Positions 1-8,404 of a stretch of DNA of 64,000 bases are shown piece by piece. Each line of letters opens with the position of its first letter. The first letter of the stretch is position 1. Under the pieces are notes generated by a model. The model ran no database searches and had not been told where the DNA came from. It was given only the letters and a program-made list of their open reading frames with translations. Source of the stretch: Brevundimonas sp. (lineage in GTDB: Bacteria; Pseudomonadota; Alphaproteobacteria; Caulobacterales; Caulobacteraceae); contig NZ_JAIXTC010000009.1 of NCBI RefSeq assembly GCF_027484365.1, positions 1 through 64,000 of the forward strand. Reading direction: 5' to 3'. Both the position numbers and the translations under genes were made by a program.

Positions 1-477
1 GTCATCCTGCGCCGTCGCCGGATCGGCTTCATCTTCCAGCAGTACAACCTCCTGCCCGCCCTGACGGCCGCCGAGAACGCAGCCATGGCGCTCGTCGCTG
101 ACGGCATGCCGCTGAAGGTCGCTGCCGAAAAGGCGCGCGCCGTGCTCGAGACGCTGGGCATGGGTCCCGACGCCGACAAGCTGCCGCGCATGCTCTCGGG
201 CGGTCAGCAGCAGCGCGTCGCCATCGCCCGCGCCATCGTTCACGAGCCGGATCTGGTGGTCTGCGACGAGCCCACAGCCGCGCTCGACGCCCAGACCGGC
301 CGCCAGGTAATGGAACTGCTGAAGGAGGCCGCCGGCGGTCCCGGCCGCGCCGTCCTGGTCGTGACCCACGACAACCGCATCTACCGCTACGCCGACCGGA
401 TCGTCGCCATGGAAGACGGGCGGATCGTCGGAGACAGCCGCCTTGGAACACTCCCGGAGGGACTTCATGCCCACTAG
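1..477 (+). CDS. ABC transporter ATP-binding protein, 5' truncated (DevA/MacB-LolD type)
   Basis: This is the ATPase subunit of an ABC exporter, cut by the window edge so the Walker A motif and true start are missing. The frame is open from base 1. Visible motifs in order are the Q-loop (FIFQQYNLLPALTAAEN), the ABC signature LSGGQQQRVAIARA, Walker B LVVCDEPTAALD and the H-loop VVTHD. The pattern fits the MacB/LolD/DevA branch. The last 11 bases overlap the HlyD-type adaptor gene, and a NodT outer-membrane factor follows, so all three probably form one tripartite export system. The permease presumably lies upstream. The substrate cannot be inferred. Confidence 0.93.
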   Translation, partial: VILRRRRIGFIFQQYNLLPALTAAENAAMALVADGMPLKVAAEKARAVLETLGMGPDADKLPRMLSGGQQQRVAIARAIVHEPDLVVCDEPTAALDAQTGRQVMELLKEAAGGPGRAVLVVTHDNRIYRYADRIVAMEDGRIVGDSRLGTLPEGLHAH

Positions 478-1453
478 TCGTCGCCAACAGATCCAGCGCC
501 TGATCCTGCCCGCCGTCGCGGGCGGATGCCTGATCTTCGCCATCAGCGCCGTGATCCGGCCCGAGCGCACCCGCGCCGATCCGCCTGCGACGCCGCCCAC
601 CGCCGCCTATTCCTCGACCGTGGCGGGCATCGGGACCATCGAGCCCCAGTCCGAACTGATCGCAGTCGCCGCCGAGGTGCCGGGCGTGGTCCGAAGCGTC
701 CTGGTCCAGCCCGGCGACCGCGTGACCAAGGGCCAGCCTCTGTTCCGGCTGGACGCCCGCGCCGCCCAGGCGGCCGTCGCCACCGCCGTCGCCGATGCAG
801 CCTCCGCCGAGGCCGCTGCCCGTCAGGCCGAAGTGGCTCTGGCCGACGAGCGCCAGCGGCTGTCCCTGTTCGAGTCGGTTGACGACCCCCGCGCCCTGTC
901 CGGAGACGAACTGGAGCGCCGCCGCTTCGCCGTGCGCCGGGCCGAGGCGGCCGCCGCCCAGGCCCGGGCCAGTGCCGCCGCCGCGCGCGCCCAGGCCCAG
1001 GCCCGCCGCGTCGATCTGGACCGGCTGACGGTCGCGGCGCCCATCGCGGGCCGCATCTTCCGGGTCGACGTTCGATCCGGCGAATACGCCCCGGCCGGCC
1101 CGGTTTCGCAGCCCCTGATCGCCATGGGCGAGGATGCCCGCCTGCACGTCCGCGCCGAGTTCGACGAAGCCGACGCCGCGCGCCTGACCCGCTCGGGCCG
1201 CGCCTATGGAACGCTGCGCGGACAGGCCAGCCGTCGGATCCCTCTCACGCTGGTCCGCATCGAGCCGCAGGTGGTCGAGAAGCGCGCCCTGTCCGGCGGC
1301 TCCGAGCGTGTGGACACGCGCGTCGTCGAAGCGATCTACAGCTTCGACCCCGCCGCAGCGCCCGCCTATCTCGGCCAGCGCATGGACGTCTTCGTCGAGG
1401 CCGCGCCCTCGGCGACGCAGGCGGCGGCTCCGACGGCGGAGCCCGCGCGATGA
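467..1453 (+). CDS. HlyD/DevB-family periplasmic adaptor subunit
   Basis: Membrane-fusion protein of about 328 residues linking an inner-membrane ABC transporter to an outer-membrane channel. An N-terminal membrane anchor (about residues 11-28) is followed by a biotinyl-lipoyl half motif (VPGVVRSVLVQPGDRVTKGQPLFRLDA), an alanine-rich alpha-helical hairpin (about 95-185) and the second half-motif plus beta-barrel (VAAPIAGRIFRVDVRSGEY). I chose the ATG at 467 because GGAGGG lies six bases upstream; an in-frame ATG at 443 has no good ribosome site. It overlaps the ATPase gene by 11 bp and the NodT gene by 4 bp (ATGA), indicating translational coupling. Confidence 0.92.
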   Translation: MPTSRRQQIQRLILPAVAGGCLIFAISAVIRPERTRADPPATPPTAAYSSTVAGIGTIEPQSELIAVAAEVPGVVRSVLVQPGDRVTKGQPLFRLDARAAQAAVATAVADAASAEAAARQAEVALADERQRLSLFESVDDPRALSGDELERRRFAVRRAEAAAAQARASAAAARAQAQARRVDLDRLTVAAPIAGRIFRVDVRSGEYAPAGPVSQPLIAMGEDARLHVRAEFDEADAARLTRSGRAYGTLRGQASRRIPLTLVRIEPQVVEKRALSGGSERVDTRVVEAIYSFDPAAAPAYLGQRMDVFVEAAPSATQAAAPTAEPAR

Positions 1454-2838
1454 TCCGCCAGGCCCTGATGATCACCACCGCAGGCGTGCTGCTGTCGGCC
1501 TGCGCGTCGGACCTGACGCCGCCTGCGTCGGCGCTGGCCGCCCCCGCCGCCTGGGACGTCGTCGCCCTGCCCGCCGCCGACCCGGCGACCGACCGCTGGT
1601 GGATCGCCATCGGCGATCCGGTTCTCGACGGCATCGTCGAACTGGCGGGCGAGGCGTCCGACGTCCGTATCGTCGAAGCCCGGCTGTTCGCGGCCCGCGC
1701 CCGGCTCGGCTCGGCCGGCGCGGCCCTTCGTCCCGAGATCGGCGGACAGGGTACCGCCGAGCGGCAGTCGGTGGATGACGTCGACCAGGACACCTTTCAG
1801 GCTCTGGTCTCCTTCAGCCTGAACCCGGATCTCAACGGCGCCTTCCGCACCCGCGCCGAGGCCGAGCGCCTGCGCGCCGAGGCCGAAGCCGCCCGCGTCG
1901 ACGCCGCCCGCCTGACCGCGCGGTCGACCGTCGTCCAGCTCTACGCCGCCTACCGCGAGGCCCAGGCCCGCGCCGCCGCCGGAGACCTCGCCGTGCGCGC
2001 GCTGGAAGAGTCCCTTTCATTGGCCGACACGCGCGAACGGGCGGGCCTGACCTCGGGCCTCGACGCGGCGTCGGCCCGCGCCGCCCTGGCCTCCGCCCGC
2101 GGCCGACCCATCGCCGCGCGCCAGGCCGCCCAGGAGGCGCGACTGGGCCTAGAGGCCTTGCTCGGTCTGAACCCCGGCGCGCTGACATCGACTCTGACCG
2201 AATCCACCACCGCCGCGTTCGAAACTCCGGCCGTCCGCGCCCTGTCGGCCCCCGCCGCCGTCCTCGCCCGCCGCCCGGACCTGCGCGCCGCCGAACTCCA
2301 GCTCTGGGCCGCCGGCGCGGACGTCCGGGCCGCGCACCGCGACTTCTGGCCGACGCTGTCACTCAGCGCCGCGCTCGGCGGCCAGGAGCTCGATCCCGAG
2401 ACGCCCTTCACCGCGTCGGGCTTCCTCAGCCAGATCGCCGGCGGCCTGACCGCGCCCCTGTTCAGCTTCGGCCGGCTGGAGAGCGCCCGCGACGCCGCCG
2501 ACGCCCGCCGGACCCAGGCCGAGATCGCCTATCGCCAGGCCGCCGTCGAAGCCCTGTCCGAGGTCGAGCAGGCGCTCGTCGCCCTGGCCTCTGCCGAGGC
2601 CCGCGCCGTGACCCTGACCGAAGCCGTCGCGGCCGCCGACGACCAGACCCGCCTTGCCAACCAGCGCTACCGGGGCGGCGTGGCACCCTTCTTGGAGGTC
2701 CTCACCGCACAGCGGGCCGCCGCGGACGCCCGCGCCGATGACGCCGCGGCGCGGGGTCAGGCGCTCGCGGCCTACGCCCGCCTGAGCGCAGCGATCGGAT
2801 TAGGCGGCGTTTGCTGCACGAGCAGCCACCCCGATTGA
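1450..2838 (+). CDS. NodT-family outer-membrane efflux lipoprotein
   Basis: TolC-like outer-membrane factor of 462 residues. The signal peptide ends in a lipobox (LLSACAS, acylated Cys near residue 17), typical of the NodT/OprM branch. Two OEP repeats are visible, with the characteristic ARRPDLRAAELQLWAAGADVRAA and NQRYRGGVAPFLEVLTAQRA segments. It starts within the stop of the adaptor gene and completes the exporter operon. The last residues (VCCTSSHPD) do not look like a usual NodT end, and the gene stops exactly where a decayed mobile region begins, so the natural C-terminus may have been altered by that insertion. Confidence 0.93.
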   Translation: MIRQALMITTAGVLLSACASDLTPPASALAAPAAWDVVALPAADPATDRWWIAIGDPVLDGIVELAGEASDVRIVEARLFAARARLGSAGAALRPEIGGQGTAERQSVDDVDQDTFQALVSFSLNPDLNGAFRTRAEAERLRAEAEAARVDAARLTARSTVVQLYAAYREAQARAAAGDLAVRALEESLSLADTRERAGLTSGLDAASARAALASARGRPIAARQAAQEARLGLEALLGLNPGALTSTLTESTTAAFETPAVRALSAPAAVLARRPDLRAAELQLWAAGADVRAAHRDFWPTLSLSAALGGQELDPETPFTASGFLSQIAGGLTAPLFSFGRLESARDAADARRTQAEIAYRQAAVEALSEVEQALVALASAEARAVTLTEAVAAADDQTRLANQRYRGGVAPFLEVLTAQRAAADARADDAAARGQALAAYARLSAAIGLGGVCCTSSHPD

Positions 2839-2878
2839 TGATGTCGGCATCATGGGCCTGTCGGTAGCCGCGACAGCG

Positions 2879-3400
2879 CTATCCAACAGCCTTCTGCCGC
2901 TCACGGATCGCATCCATCCAAGGACGGACCTTGGCGATGTCGGCGAGAACCTCATCCGGCGGGGGCGGCGCGGCGTTGCGGCCGCGCGACGGGTCGTGCG
3001 CATCGGTCTGGTCGCAGCACTTCTTGAAGGCGGCCTGGAAATCGAGAACGTCCTGCGGTTGGAGCACGGTGACCTTCGCAAGGTCCTTGGTGTTGATGTA
3101 GTCGCGGTGGCGAGTCACGACACCGCAGAGCGCGACATCCTCCAGCCCTCGTTCCCACGTGCTGCGCAGGCGGCTGTAGATCTTCGCAACCGCTGCTTCG
3201 TAACCGGCGTCGTCGTGTGCGTCGTAGAGGAGCTTGGCGGCCCGTGTTTCCTTTTCGAGCCCGTCAACGCGCTCCGGAATCCTTGCGGCGATCCACGGCA
3301 GGTCCGTCGTGACCACGCCTGAACCGTCAGCTGACTGGATCGCCGCTGCCTCGTTCGCCTCCGCCGTCCTCCGAAACGCTGATGCAGTCGATGCCGTCGA
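2879..3400 (-). pseudogene. C-terminal fragment of a large AAA-family ATPase (PrrC/RloC-like relatives)
   Basis: The minus-strand frame is open from 3400 to the stop at 2879. A GTG at 3316 would give 145 residues, but the recognisable text (WERGLEDVALCGVV..RHRDYINTKDLAKV, then KKCCDQTDAHDPSRG and DEVLADI) reads like the extreme C-terminus of large AAA_13-type ATPases found with anticodon-nuclease or restriction systems. No Walker motifs remain. The upstream sequence merges out of frame with a truncated integrase on the same strand, so the fragment was most likely left by a deletion. Family assignment is from memory of the motif pattern and is moderate at best. Confidence 0.5.
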
Positions 3401-4643
3401 TTACAATGATATCGCCCAACTGGAGCTGAATGATCTCGCTCAGGCGGAGGCCGGTGTAGTGAGCGATGATGGGAACCCAGAATTTGGCGTCATAAATCCG
3501 CTTGTCGCCGGGTCGGGTCCGATGCGTGATCGACAAGCTGCCCTGAAAGACGGGCGAACCGAAAATCTTGCCCAGTTGATCCCCCGTGAAGGGCTTCCTC
3601 GATCGTTTGCCTTTAGCCTTAGTCGCCGGAAGCTTCACCTGAAGATCGCGGGACGGATCGGCGGCCAGATGGGCTTCTTGATAAGCCCACCGGAAGAAGC
3701 ACTTCGCGGTCTCGAACAGGAGAAGCACGGTTTTGGGAGCAATCCTGGCGTTCACATCGGTGGTCTGACGAGCGGCGAACGGCAGGCTCGGGCCGGGCCC
3801 CTTCCGGGCGCGCAGCTTCATCAGAGCGTCCCGGTAATCGCGGAGGCGAGGGGGCGTGATCGCGGCGACCGGCGTCTCGTCTCCGAAATAGTCCAGCAGC
3901 AACTGAAGCTGGCGAGACCGACTGGCCACGGTCTTGGGCACCCACTGGCTCTTGCCGCACTCGATATAGGTATCGAACAACTCGCGAAGCTTAATCCCAC
4001 CGCTCGTCGCCGGACCTTGCAAGAGGATGGCGTTTTCCGACGGGGCCATCGTGAAAAGCGGATCGATCGCCGCGTAGGGGGTTAGCCGGTCCTTCAAACG
4101 GAACAGGAGCAGTCGCGCTTGCTCGACGTGAGCACGAGCGACGCCCTCCATGATGTCGATCTGGACCGCCTGCGACTGTTCGAAGAACGGCAGGCCCGAC
4201 TGACTGGCAAGCAACAGGGCACGCGTGCGGATTTCCGCGTCAAACACCTTCATCGTGATCTGTTCTTCAAGCCCGCGGATACGCGTGAGCGACAGGTCTC
4301 GTTGTTCGTCGATTTCGATATCCGGTTGGTCCGTACGCGGGAGGAAGCCCATATCGGCAGCGTCCCTTAGGCCCGCGAAGCAACCTTCGATAAGGCTCCG
4401 GACCTCGGTTTTGGAAACAGATTGGTGACTAAGCATCTCGAACACTTCAAACACGCGCGCGCCGTAACGAGTGGCGAGAACCTGTGCTGTTCGAGGGTGA
4501 TGGACGGCCAGGGACCGTCGGATCTCGGAGGCACCGATCCGCGCCTTCAAATGGACCGGCACCCGCACGCGCAGGTAATAGACGCCGTTCCTTAGGAGAA
4601 GGTGCGGGGACGGCTTCCGCGTGATGCGGCGAACCCCAGTCAC
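3327..4643 (-). pseudogene. truncated tyrosine recombinase (DUF6538-type integrase), catalytic C-terminus lost
   Basis: The 438-residue frame begins with a DUF6538-like N-terminus (LLLRNGVYYLRVRVPVHLKARIG), followed by a SAM-like core-binding domain and the first catalytic box (HYTGLRLSEIIQL, catalytic Arg). It ends abruptly after SVSEDGGG with an unrelated tail (ERGSGDPVS). The later HxxR and Tyr boxes are absent, so it cannot be an active recombinase. The break falls where the reading frame of an AAA-ATPase tail begins on the same strand. It lies outside the direct repeats of the neighbouring 10-kb element and represents an older, decayed insertion. Confidence 0.82.
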
Positions 4644-4774
4644 CGTAATTTCGCGCTTGCGCCGAAATCACGGTTGCCCACGCCAGCATCGGTGTGGGCC
4701 AGTAAATGGTACCAGTTTGGGCTGGTGACAGCCAAGTCCTGAAATGGGCCGTTGTTAATACGGCTGTTTTTCAG
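4644..4774. other. short spacer between decayed integrase and left attachment site
   Basis: No gene is seen. The stretch holds the upstream region of the truncated integrase, including an inverted repeat near 4649-4670 (ATTTCG / CGAAAT arms around CGCTTGCG), which could be its operator. The chromosomal side of the left attachment repeat begins immediately after it. Confidence 0.4.
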
Positions 4775-4792
4775 GAAGTGGCGGAGAGGGTG
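4775..4792 (+). repeat. attL core, 18-bp duplicate of the tRNA-Ser 3' end
   Basis: The sequence gaagtggcggagagggtg is identical to 14756-14773. Flanking bases differ immediately on both sides, so the identity is exactly 18 bp. It lies about 140 bp upstream of the integrase gene. Confidence 0.88.
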
Positions 4793-4884
4793 TCCGCCTC
4801 CGTAGAACTCCAGTTAGCCACACTAGGCCACAGTACCAGCGTGCACGGGCCGCGCCGCTTGGATTCCAACCCCCACAGGCCCGC

Positions 4885-4913
4885 TTGACACCACACGAAA
4901 CCACATATCTATT
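4885..4913 (+). promoter_or_regulatory. candidate integrase promoter
   Basis: A consensus -35 hexamer TTGACA at 4885-4890 is followed after 17 bases by TCTATT at 4908-4913 (four of six matches to TATAAT). A start near 4920 would give a very short leader for the integrase, favouring a start codon at 4931 or 4943 over the GTG at 4919. Confidence 0.45.
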
Positions 4914-4942
4914 GATGGGTGAGTTGGTGGATGGTGAAGTCG

Positions 4943-6178
4943 ATGGCCCGCAAGGCTCCTGAACTAGGTCCGTTGGCGGTGTCCAGGCTGAAAGAGCCGG
5001 GGCTCTATGCCGTCGGTGGCGTGTCCGGTCTCTATCTTCAAGTCTTGCCGAGCGGGGGGCGTTCCTGGGTTCTCCGTGCAATGATCGGCGGGCGGCGCCG
5101 AGACATGGGCTTGGGCGGCTTCCCAGACGTGACCCTGGCCGGTGCGCGCGAAGCCGCTCGCAGAGCACGCGAGAAGATTGACGACGGTATTGACCCCATT
5201 GAGGACCGGAAAGCTCGGAAGAGCGCTTTGCGCGCCGAGACCGCCAAGGTCATCACGTTCGAGGACGCGGCCAAAGCATACATCGCCGCCCACGAGGATG
5301 GCTGGCGAAATACCAAGCATCGTCAGCAATGGGAAAACACGCTGGCCACCTATGCCTTCCCGAAGCTGGCGAAGCTCTCTGTTCGGGACATCGAGGGCGT
5401 GCACGTCATGTCGGTCCTCGAACCCATCTGGAAGGATCGGACCGAGACCGCCACGCGGCTCAGGGGCCGCATTGAGCGGGTTCTCGGATGGGCGACCGCG
5501 CGGGGCCACCGTGACGGCCTGAATCCAGCTCGCTGGCGCGATCATCTGGACCAACAGTTGGCGGCACCGGGCAAGATCGCCAAAGCGGTTCACCACGCCG
5601 CTCTGCCGGCCGAGAGCATGGCGTCGTTCCTTTCTGACCTCCGCCGCGCCGAGGGCATGGGCGCCCGGGCTCTGGAGTTCGTGATCCTAACGGCCGCTCG
5701 GTCGGGCGAGGTGAGGGGAGCCAAGTGGTCTGAGATCGACCTCATCGAAAAGGTCTGGACCGTGCCGGGCGACCGGATGAAAGCGGGCAAAGAGCATCGC
5801 GTCCCACTCTCACAACCGGCCCTGGACCTCTTGGCCGCGTTGCCGAAGATTGCAGGGACGGACTTTGTTTTCCCCGCGCCCAGAGGTGGTCCTCTGTCGG
5901 ACATGACACTGACGGCGGTGCTGCGACGCATGAAGGTCCCGGCGACCGCCCACGGCTTCCGTTCAACATTTAGGGATTGGGCAGCCGAGCGGACGAACTA
6001 CCCGCGAGACGTCGCCGAAATGGCCTTGGCTCATACGATTGGCGATAAGGTTGAGGCCGCTTATCGGCGTGGCGACCTGTTCGCCAAGCGGACTCGGATG
6101 ATGGCTGATTGGGCCAAGTTCATTGAGAAGCCAGTCGCGTCAGCAGACATCGTTTCGATTACGGCGGCCCGAGCATGA
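4943..6178 (+). CDS. P4-type tyrosine integrase
   Basis: Site-specific recombinase that would integrate and excise the element at the tRNA-Ser site. An N-terminal DUF4102 arm-binding domain (LAVSRLKEPGLYAVGGVSGLYLQV, then RRRDMGLGGFPDVTLAGAREAA) precedes a core-binding domain and a catalytic domain with all boxes: Arg in LTAARSGEVRGAKW, HGFRSTFRDWA (HxxR), and AHTIGDKVEAAYRRGD with the nucleophilic Tyr. The frame is open from a GTG at 4919 and also has an ATG at 4931. I favour 4943 (MARKAPELG), which fits the family's usual N-terminus and has GGTGAAG upstream. It ends in a 4-bp ATGA overlap with the next gene. Confidence 0.93.
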   Translation: MARKAPELGPLAVSRLKEPGLYAVGGVSGLYLQVLPSGGRSWVLRAMIGGRRRDMGLGGFPDVTLAGAREAARRAREKIDDGIDPIEDRKARKSALRAETAKVITFEDAAKAYIAAHEDGWRNTKHRQQWENTLATYAFPKLAKLSVRDIEGVHVMSVLEPIWKDRTETATRLRGRIERVLGWATARGHRDGLNPARWRDHLDQQLAAPGKIAKAVHHAALPAESMASFLSDLRRAEGMGARALEFVILTAARSGEVRGAKWSEIDLIEKVWTVPGDRMKAGKEHRVPLSQPALDLLAALPKIAGTDFVFPAPRGGPLSDMTLTAVLRRMKVPATAHGFRSTFRDWAAERTNYPRDVAEMALAHTIGDKVEAAYRRGDLFAKRTRMMADWAKFIEKPVASADIVSITAARA

Positions 6179-6603
6179 GTCGAGATCGCCGCGAACCGAT
6201 TTCGGATGAGGATAGGGCTCGGGGAGTCCGCCCTCAGAGCGTGACAATCGACTCGCGAGTCGAGCTCACAGCCGAGAAACTCGCCTCCGGCGTAACTGAC
6301 GGCGAAAAGCGAATGTGGCTCGCTGGCCTTCGATCTGATCAGCCGATGACGGTCGAGGACCAGGCCGAGTTGGCCGACATTTTGGAGCGGCAGTGGTTCC
6401 CCAAACTGAATGGAGGCAGGCCGGGCGAAGATACCTGGACCACGTACCATCGCACCAACAGGGCCATGCGCGCTTTGGGAGCGGCGTCCCTGATCCGAGA
6501 GCGACAAGCGAAGGGTATGAAGCGGGACGAAGCTGAGGAGGAAGTGGCGGAGATTTTCGGTATTCAACGCCGCGCTTTGCGGACGATGCTCTCCGGCAAA
6601 TAA
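6175..6603 (+). CDS. hypothetical element protein downstream of integrase
   Basis: 142 residues, hydrophilic, charged and without membrane segments or recognised motifs. The C-terminal third (KGMKRDEAEEEVAEIFGIQRRALRTMLSGK) looks like a small helical segment that could contact DNA. It overlaps the integrase stop by 4 bp, so it is probably co-translated and could assist or regulate recombination; that role is only inferred from position. A gap of 75 bp separates it from the AlpA-like gene. Confidence 0.7.
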   Translation: MSRDRREPISDEDRARGVRPQSVTIDSRVELTAEKLASGVTDGEKRMWLAGLRSDQPMTVEDQAELADILERQWFPKLNGGRPGEDTWTTYHRTNRAMRALGAASLIRERQAKGMKRDEAEEEVAEIFGIQRRALRTMLSGK

Positions 6604-6678
6604 ACCTCTGACTTTAGCGCCCTCCCCCAACGTGGCGTCGAATGGCCTCCTGCGGTCTCCATATCCAAGGAGATCGCA

Positions 6679-6903
6679 ATGTCAGTTCCCAACGGTAACG
6701 CGCTAAGCGGCTTCGACAGCCTACCGGATGCCGCGCACGTTCGTTTGCCTGTCGTCCAGGCTCTTTATGCCTGTAGCGATGAAACCATCCGGCGCCGCGT
6801 GAAGGCAGGCCAGATTCCCGCCCCGCGAAAACTTGGCCCTCGCGTCACGGCCTGGAACGTCGGCGATCTCCGCCGCGCCTTGGCTGCCGGCACAAAGGCC
6901 TGA
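6679..6903 (+). CDS. AlpA-like helix-turn-helix regulator / excisionase
   Basis: 74-residue winged-helix protein of the AlpA/MerR-like group. The motif VRLPVVQALYACSDETIRRRVKAGQIPAPRKLGPRVTAWNVGDLRRAL contains the typical HTH and the R-x-x-x-W-x-x-x-D/E-L/I ending of AlpA proteins. Such proteins act as excision directionality factors or as activators in satellite elements. AAGGAGATC lies at a good distance before the ATG. It sits three bases upstream of the RepA-like gene, so the two probably share a message. Whether it controls integrase or replication cannot be told from sequence. Confidence 0.85.
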   Translation: MSVPNGNALSGFDSLPDAAHVRLPVVQALYACSDETIRRRVKAGQIPAPRKLGPRVTAWNVGDLRRALAAGTKA

Positions 6904-6906
6904 GCC

Positions 6907-8073
6907 GTGATCGAAGCGGTGGCGAAGCTGCCTCAAAGGTCGGAGCCCGAACAACGGCTTGAGCAGCACGCGGAAACTGAAGCGTTTCCGTTCCTCAATC
7001 TCGGCGAATGGGCGGGATGCGAACCTGACGAGCGGGCCTTTCTGGTGCGTGGCCTGATCCCCTACGGGTGCGTCACGGCGCTCTATGGCGATGGCGGATC
7101 AGGCAAGACGCTCCTGGCTCTTTGGCTCATGGTCTGCATGGCCTCACGGTCGTCAGCCAAGTGGCTGGATGAGACGGCCTTGGGGTGGAAGTCAGTAGGT
7201 CTGTTCGCCGAGGATGACGCCGAAGAGATCGTCCGTCGGCTGCACCGCATCTGCATTGGTACAGGCGTCGATTTTGCAGCCATCGTGCCTAGCGTCATCG
7301 TACTGCCAGGTGTCGGCTTCGACACCATCATCGCTTACTTCACAGACACCGGCGAACTGGTTCTTACGCCCCTCATGTATGCGTTGCTGGACCGGGTGAG
7401 GGCCGAAGCTGCCTCCCTACTGGTCATCGACTACGCAGCGGCCGTCTTCGGCGGCAATGAGATCGACCGCTCTCAGGTTTCCGCCTTCATGCGCCGGCTC
7501 AATGCCCTAGCGAAAGAGCACGACATCTCGATCCTGCTGTTGGGTCACCCGTCCGTTGACGGCATGAAGGGCGGCCGAGGGACTTCAGGTTCGACCGCGT
7601 GGCGCAACCAAGCCCGCGCCTTCCTCCACCTTTCTGTTGATGAGGTCCAGGACGATCCGGAGGAACGGCGCCTTCTCACGCTCGCGCTCACCAAGAGCAA
7701 CTACAGCCGCGCCGGGAAGACCTTCCGGCTCGCGTCCGATGGCTCCCGGTTCGACATCCTGGAGGCTGGCGAGGGTATTCCCCGAAAGGAAAAGGGGGTG
7801 AGGCTCTCGGCATCGCAGAAGGTCGCCCTGAAGGCTCTGAACCAGTGCATTGCCGATGAGGCGGTCCGGTCTCCCGGTGGCGCAATACCAACGCATGTCC
7901 AGTGCGCGAAGACGGTGCTCTGGCGTGAATACGCCTACCGCATGGAAATCAGCGATAGCTCCCCTGAAGCCCGCAAGAAGGCCTTCTCCCGCGCCGTCAA
8001 AGAGTTGGTGGCCAAGGGAGTTGTCGGTGTCGTCGAACCGCTCGCCTGGATCATGGACGCGGGGGACAAATGA
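6907..8073 (+). CDS. RepA-like RecA-fold ATPase / replicative helicase
   Basis: 388-residue AAA_25/RepA-type ATPase resembling the hexameric RSF1010 RepA helicases encoded by plasmids and satellites. The Walker A motif GDGGSGKT sits at about residues 61-68, Walker B in ASLLVIDYAAAVFGG, and a sensor-like ISILLLGHPS follows. The C-terminal part (about 290-388) looks like a winged-helix DNA-binding region. The GTG start lies three bases after the AlpA-like gene. The 3' end and next gene lie inside a GGGACA-rich repeat cluster that could be the replication origin. I infer autonomous replication of the excised element. Confidence 0.82.
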   Translation: MIEAVAKLPQRSEPEQRLEQHAETEAFPFLNLGEWAGCEPDERAFLVRGLIPYGCVTALYGDGGSGKTLLALWLMVCMASRSSAKWLDETALGWKSVGLFAEDDAEEIVRRLHRICIGTGVDFAAIVPSVIVLPGVGFDTIIAYFTDTGELVLTPLMYALLDRVRAEAASLLVIDYAAAVFGGNEIDRSQVSAFMRRLNALAKEHDISILLLGHPSVDGMKGGRGTSGSTAWRNQARAFLHLSVDEVQDDPEERRLLTLALTKSNYSRAGKTFRLASDGSRFDILEAGEGIPRKEKGVRLSASQKVALKALNQCIADEAVRSPGGAIPTHVQCAKTVLWREYAYRMEISDSSPEARKKAFSRAVKELVAKGVVGVVEPLAWIMDAGDK

Positions 8074-8180
8074 AGGGGGACATATTGTCCGCCGGGACAG
8101 TCCCGGAGGGGGACAACAGGGACACCCCTATAGGGGGTGTGTCCCGTCTGTCCCGTCACCTTCGGGCAGAGAGTGTCCCT
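8061..8180. repeat. GGGACA/TGTCCC repeat cluster, candidate origin or operator
   Basis: About nine copies of GGGACA or its complement fall within 120 bp: GGGGGACA at 8061-8068, 8075-8082 and 8108-8115; GGGACAGTCCC at 8094-8104; GGGACA at 8119-8124; TGTCCC at 8140-8145, 8149-8154 and 8174-8179. A near-perfect dyad ACACCCCTATAGGGGGTGT spans 8122-8140. The density and mixed orientation resemble iterons beside a rep gene. The cluster lies across the end of the helicase gene and the start of the next small frame. Confidence 0.55.
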
Positions 8181-8354
8181 GTCGCCGCGTCCCTCACCGT
8201 CATCGAGAGCGGGTGGCTGATTGATGCGGAAGCCGAGTGCTCGTTGTCGTGGACAGAGACAGACTTCGACCACCGCCTTTTCCCGCGCGATCCGGAAGTT
8301 CGGTTCTACGGAGATAGTATCCGCATGGAAGCAAGCGCAGATGGGAATGATTGA
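8070..8354 (+). CDS. hypothetical small protein overlapping the repeat cluster
   Basis: 94-residue frame whose ATG overlaps the helicase stop (ATGA). The first 40 codons are made of the GGGACA repeat cluster, so that part may not be selected as protein. The second half (AASLTVIESGWLIDAEAECSLSWTETDFDHRLFPRDPEVRFYGDSIRMEAS) reads like a normal acidic protein. No family is recognised. It may be a real gene starting inside the origin-like repeats, or a chance frame. Confidence 0.4.
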   Translation: MKGDILSAGTVPEGDNRDTPIGGVSRLSRHLRAESVPVAASLTVIESGWLIDAEAECSLSWTETDFDHRLFPRDPEVRFYGDSIRMEASADGND

Positions 8355-8404
8355 CACTGTCGGTCTATTAACCCAACGTCACACCCATCATTAATGGTCT
8401 CGTT

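Noticed and set aside
3234..4085. Plus-strand frames opposite the truncated integrase
   Set aside because: Complement of recognisable recombinase sequence.
8061..8180. GGGACA repeats as a CRISPR array
   Set aside because: Units are 6-8 bp, irregularly spaced and in both orientations, without uniform spacers or cas genes.
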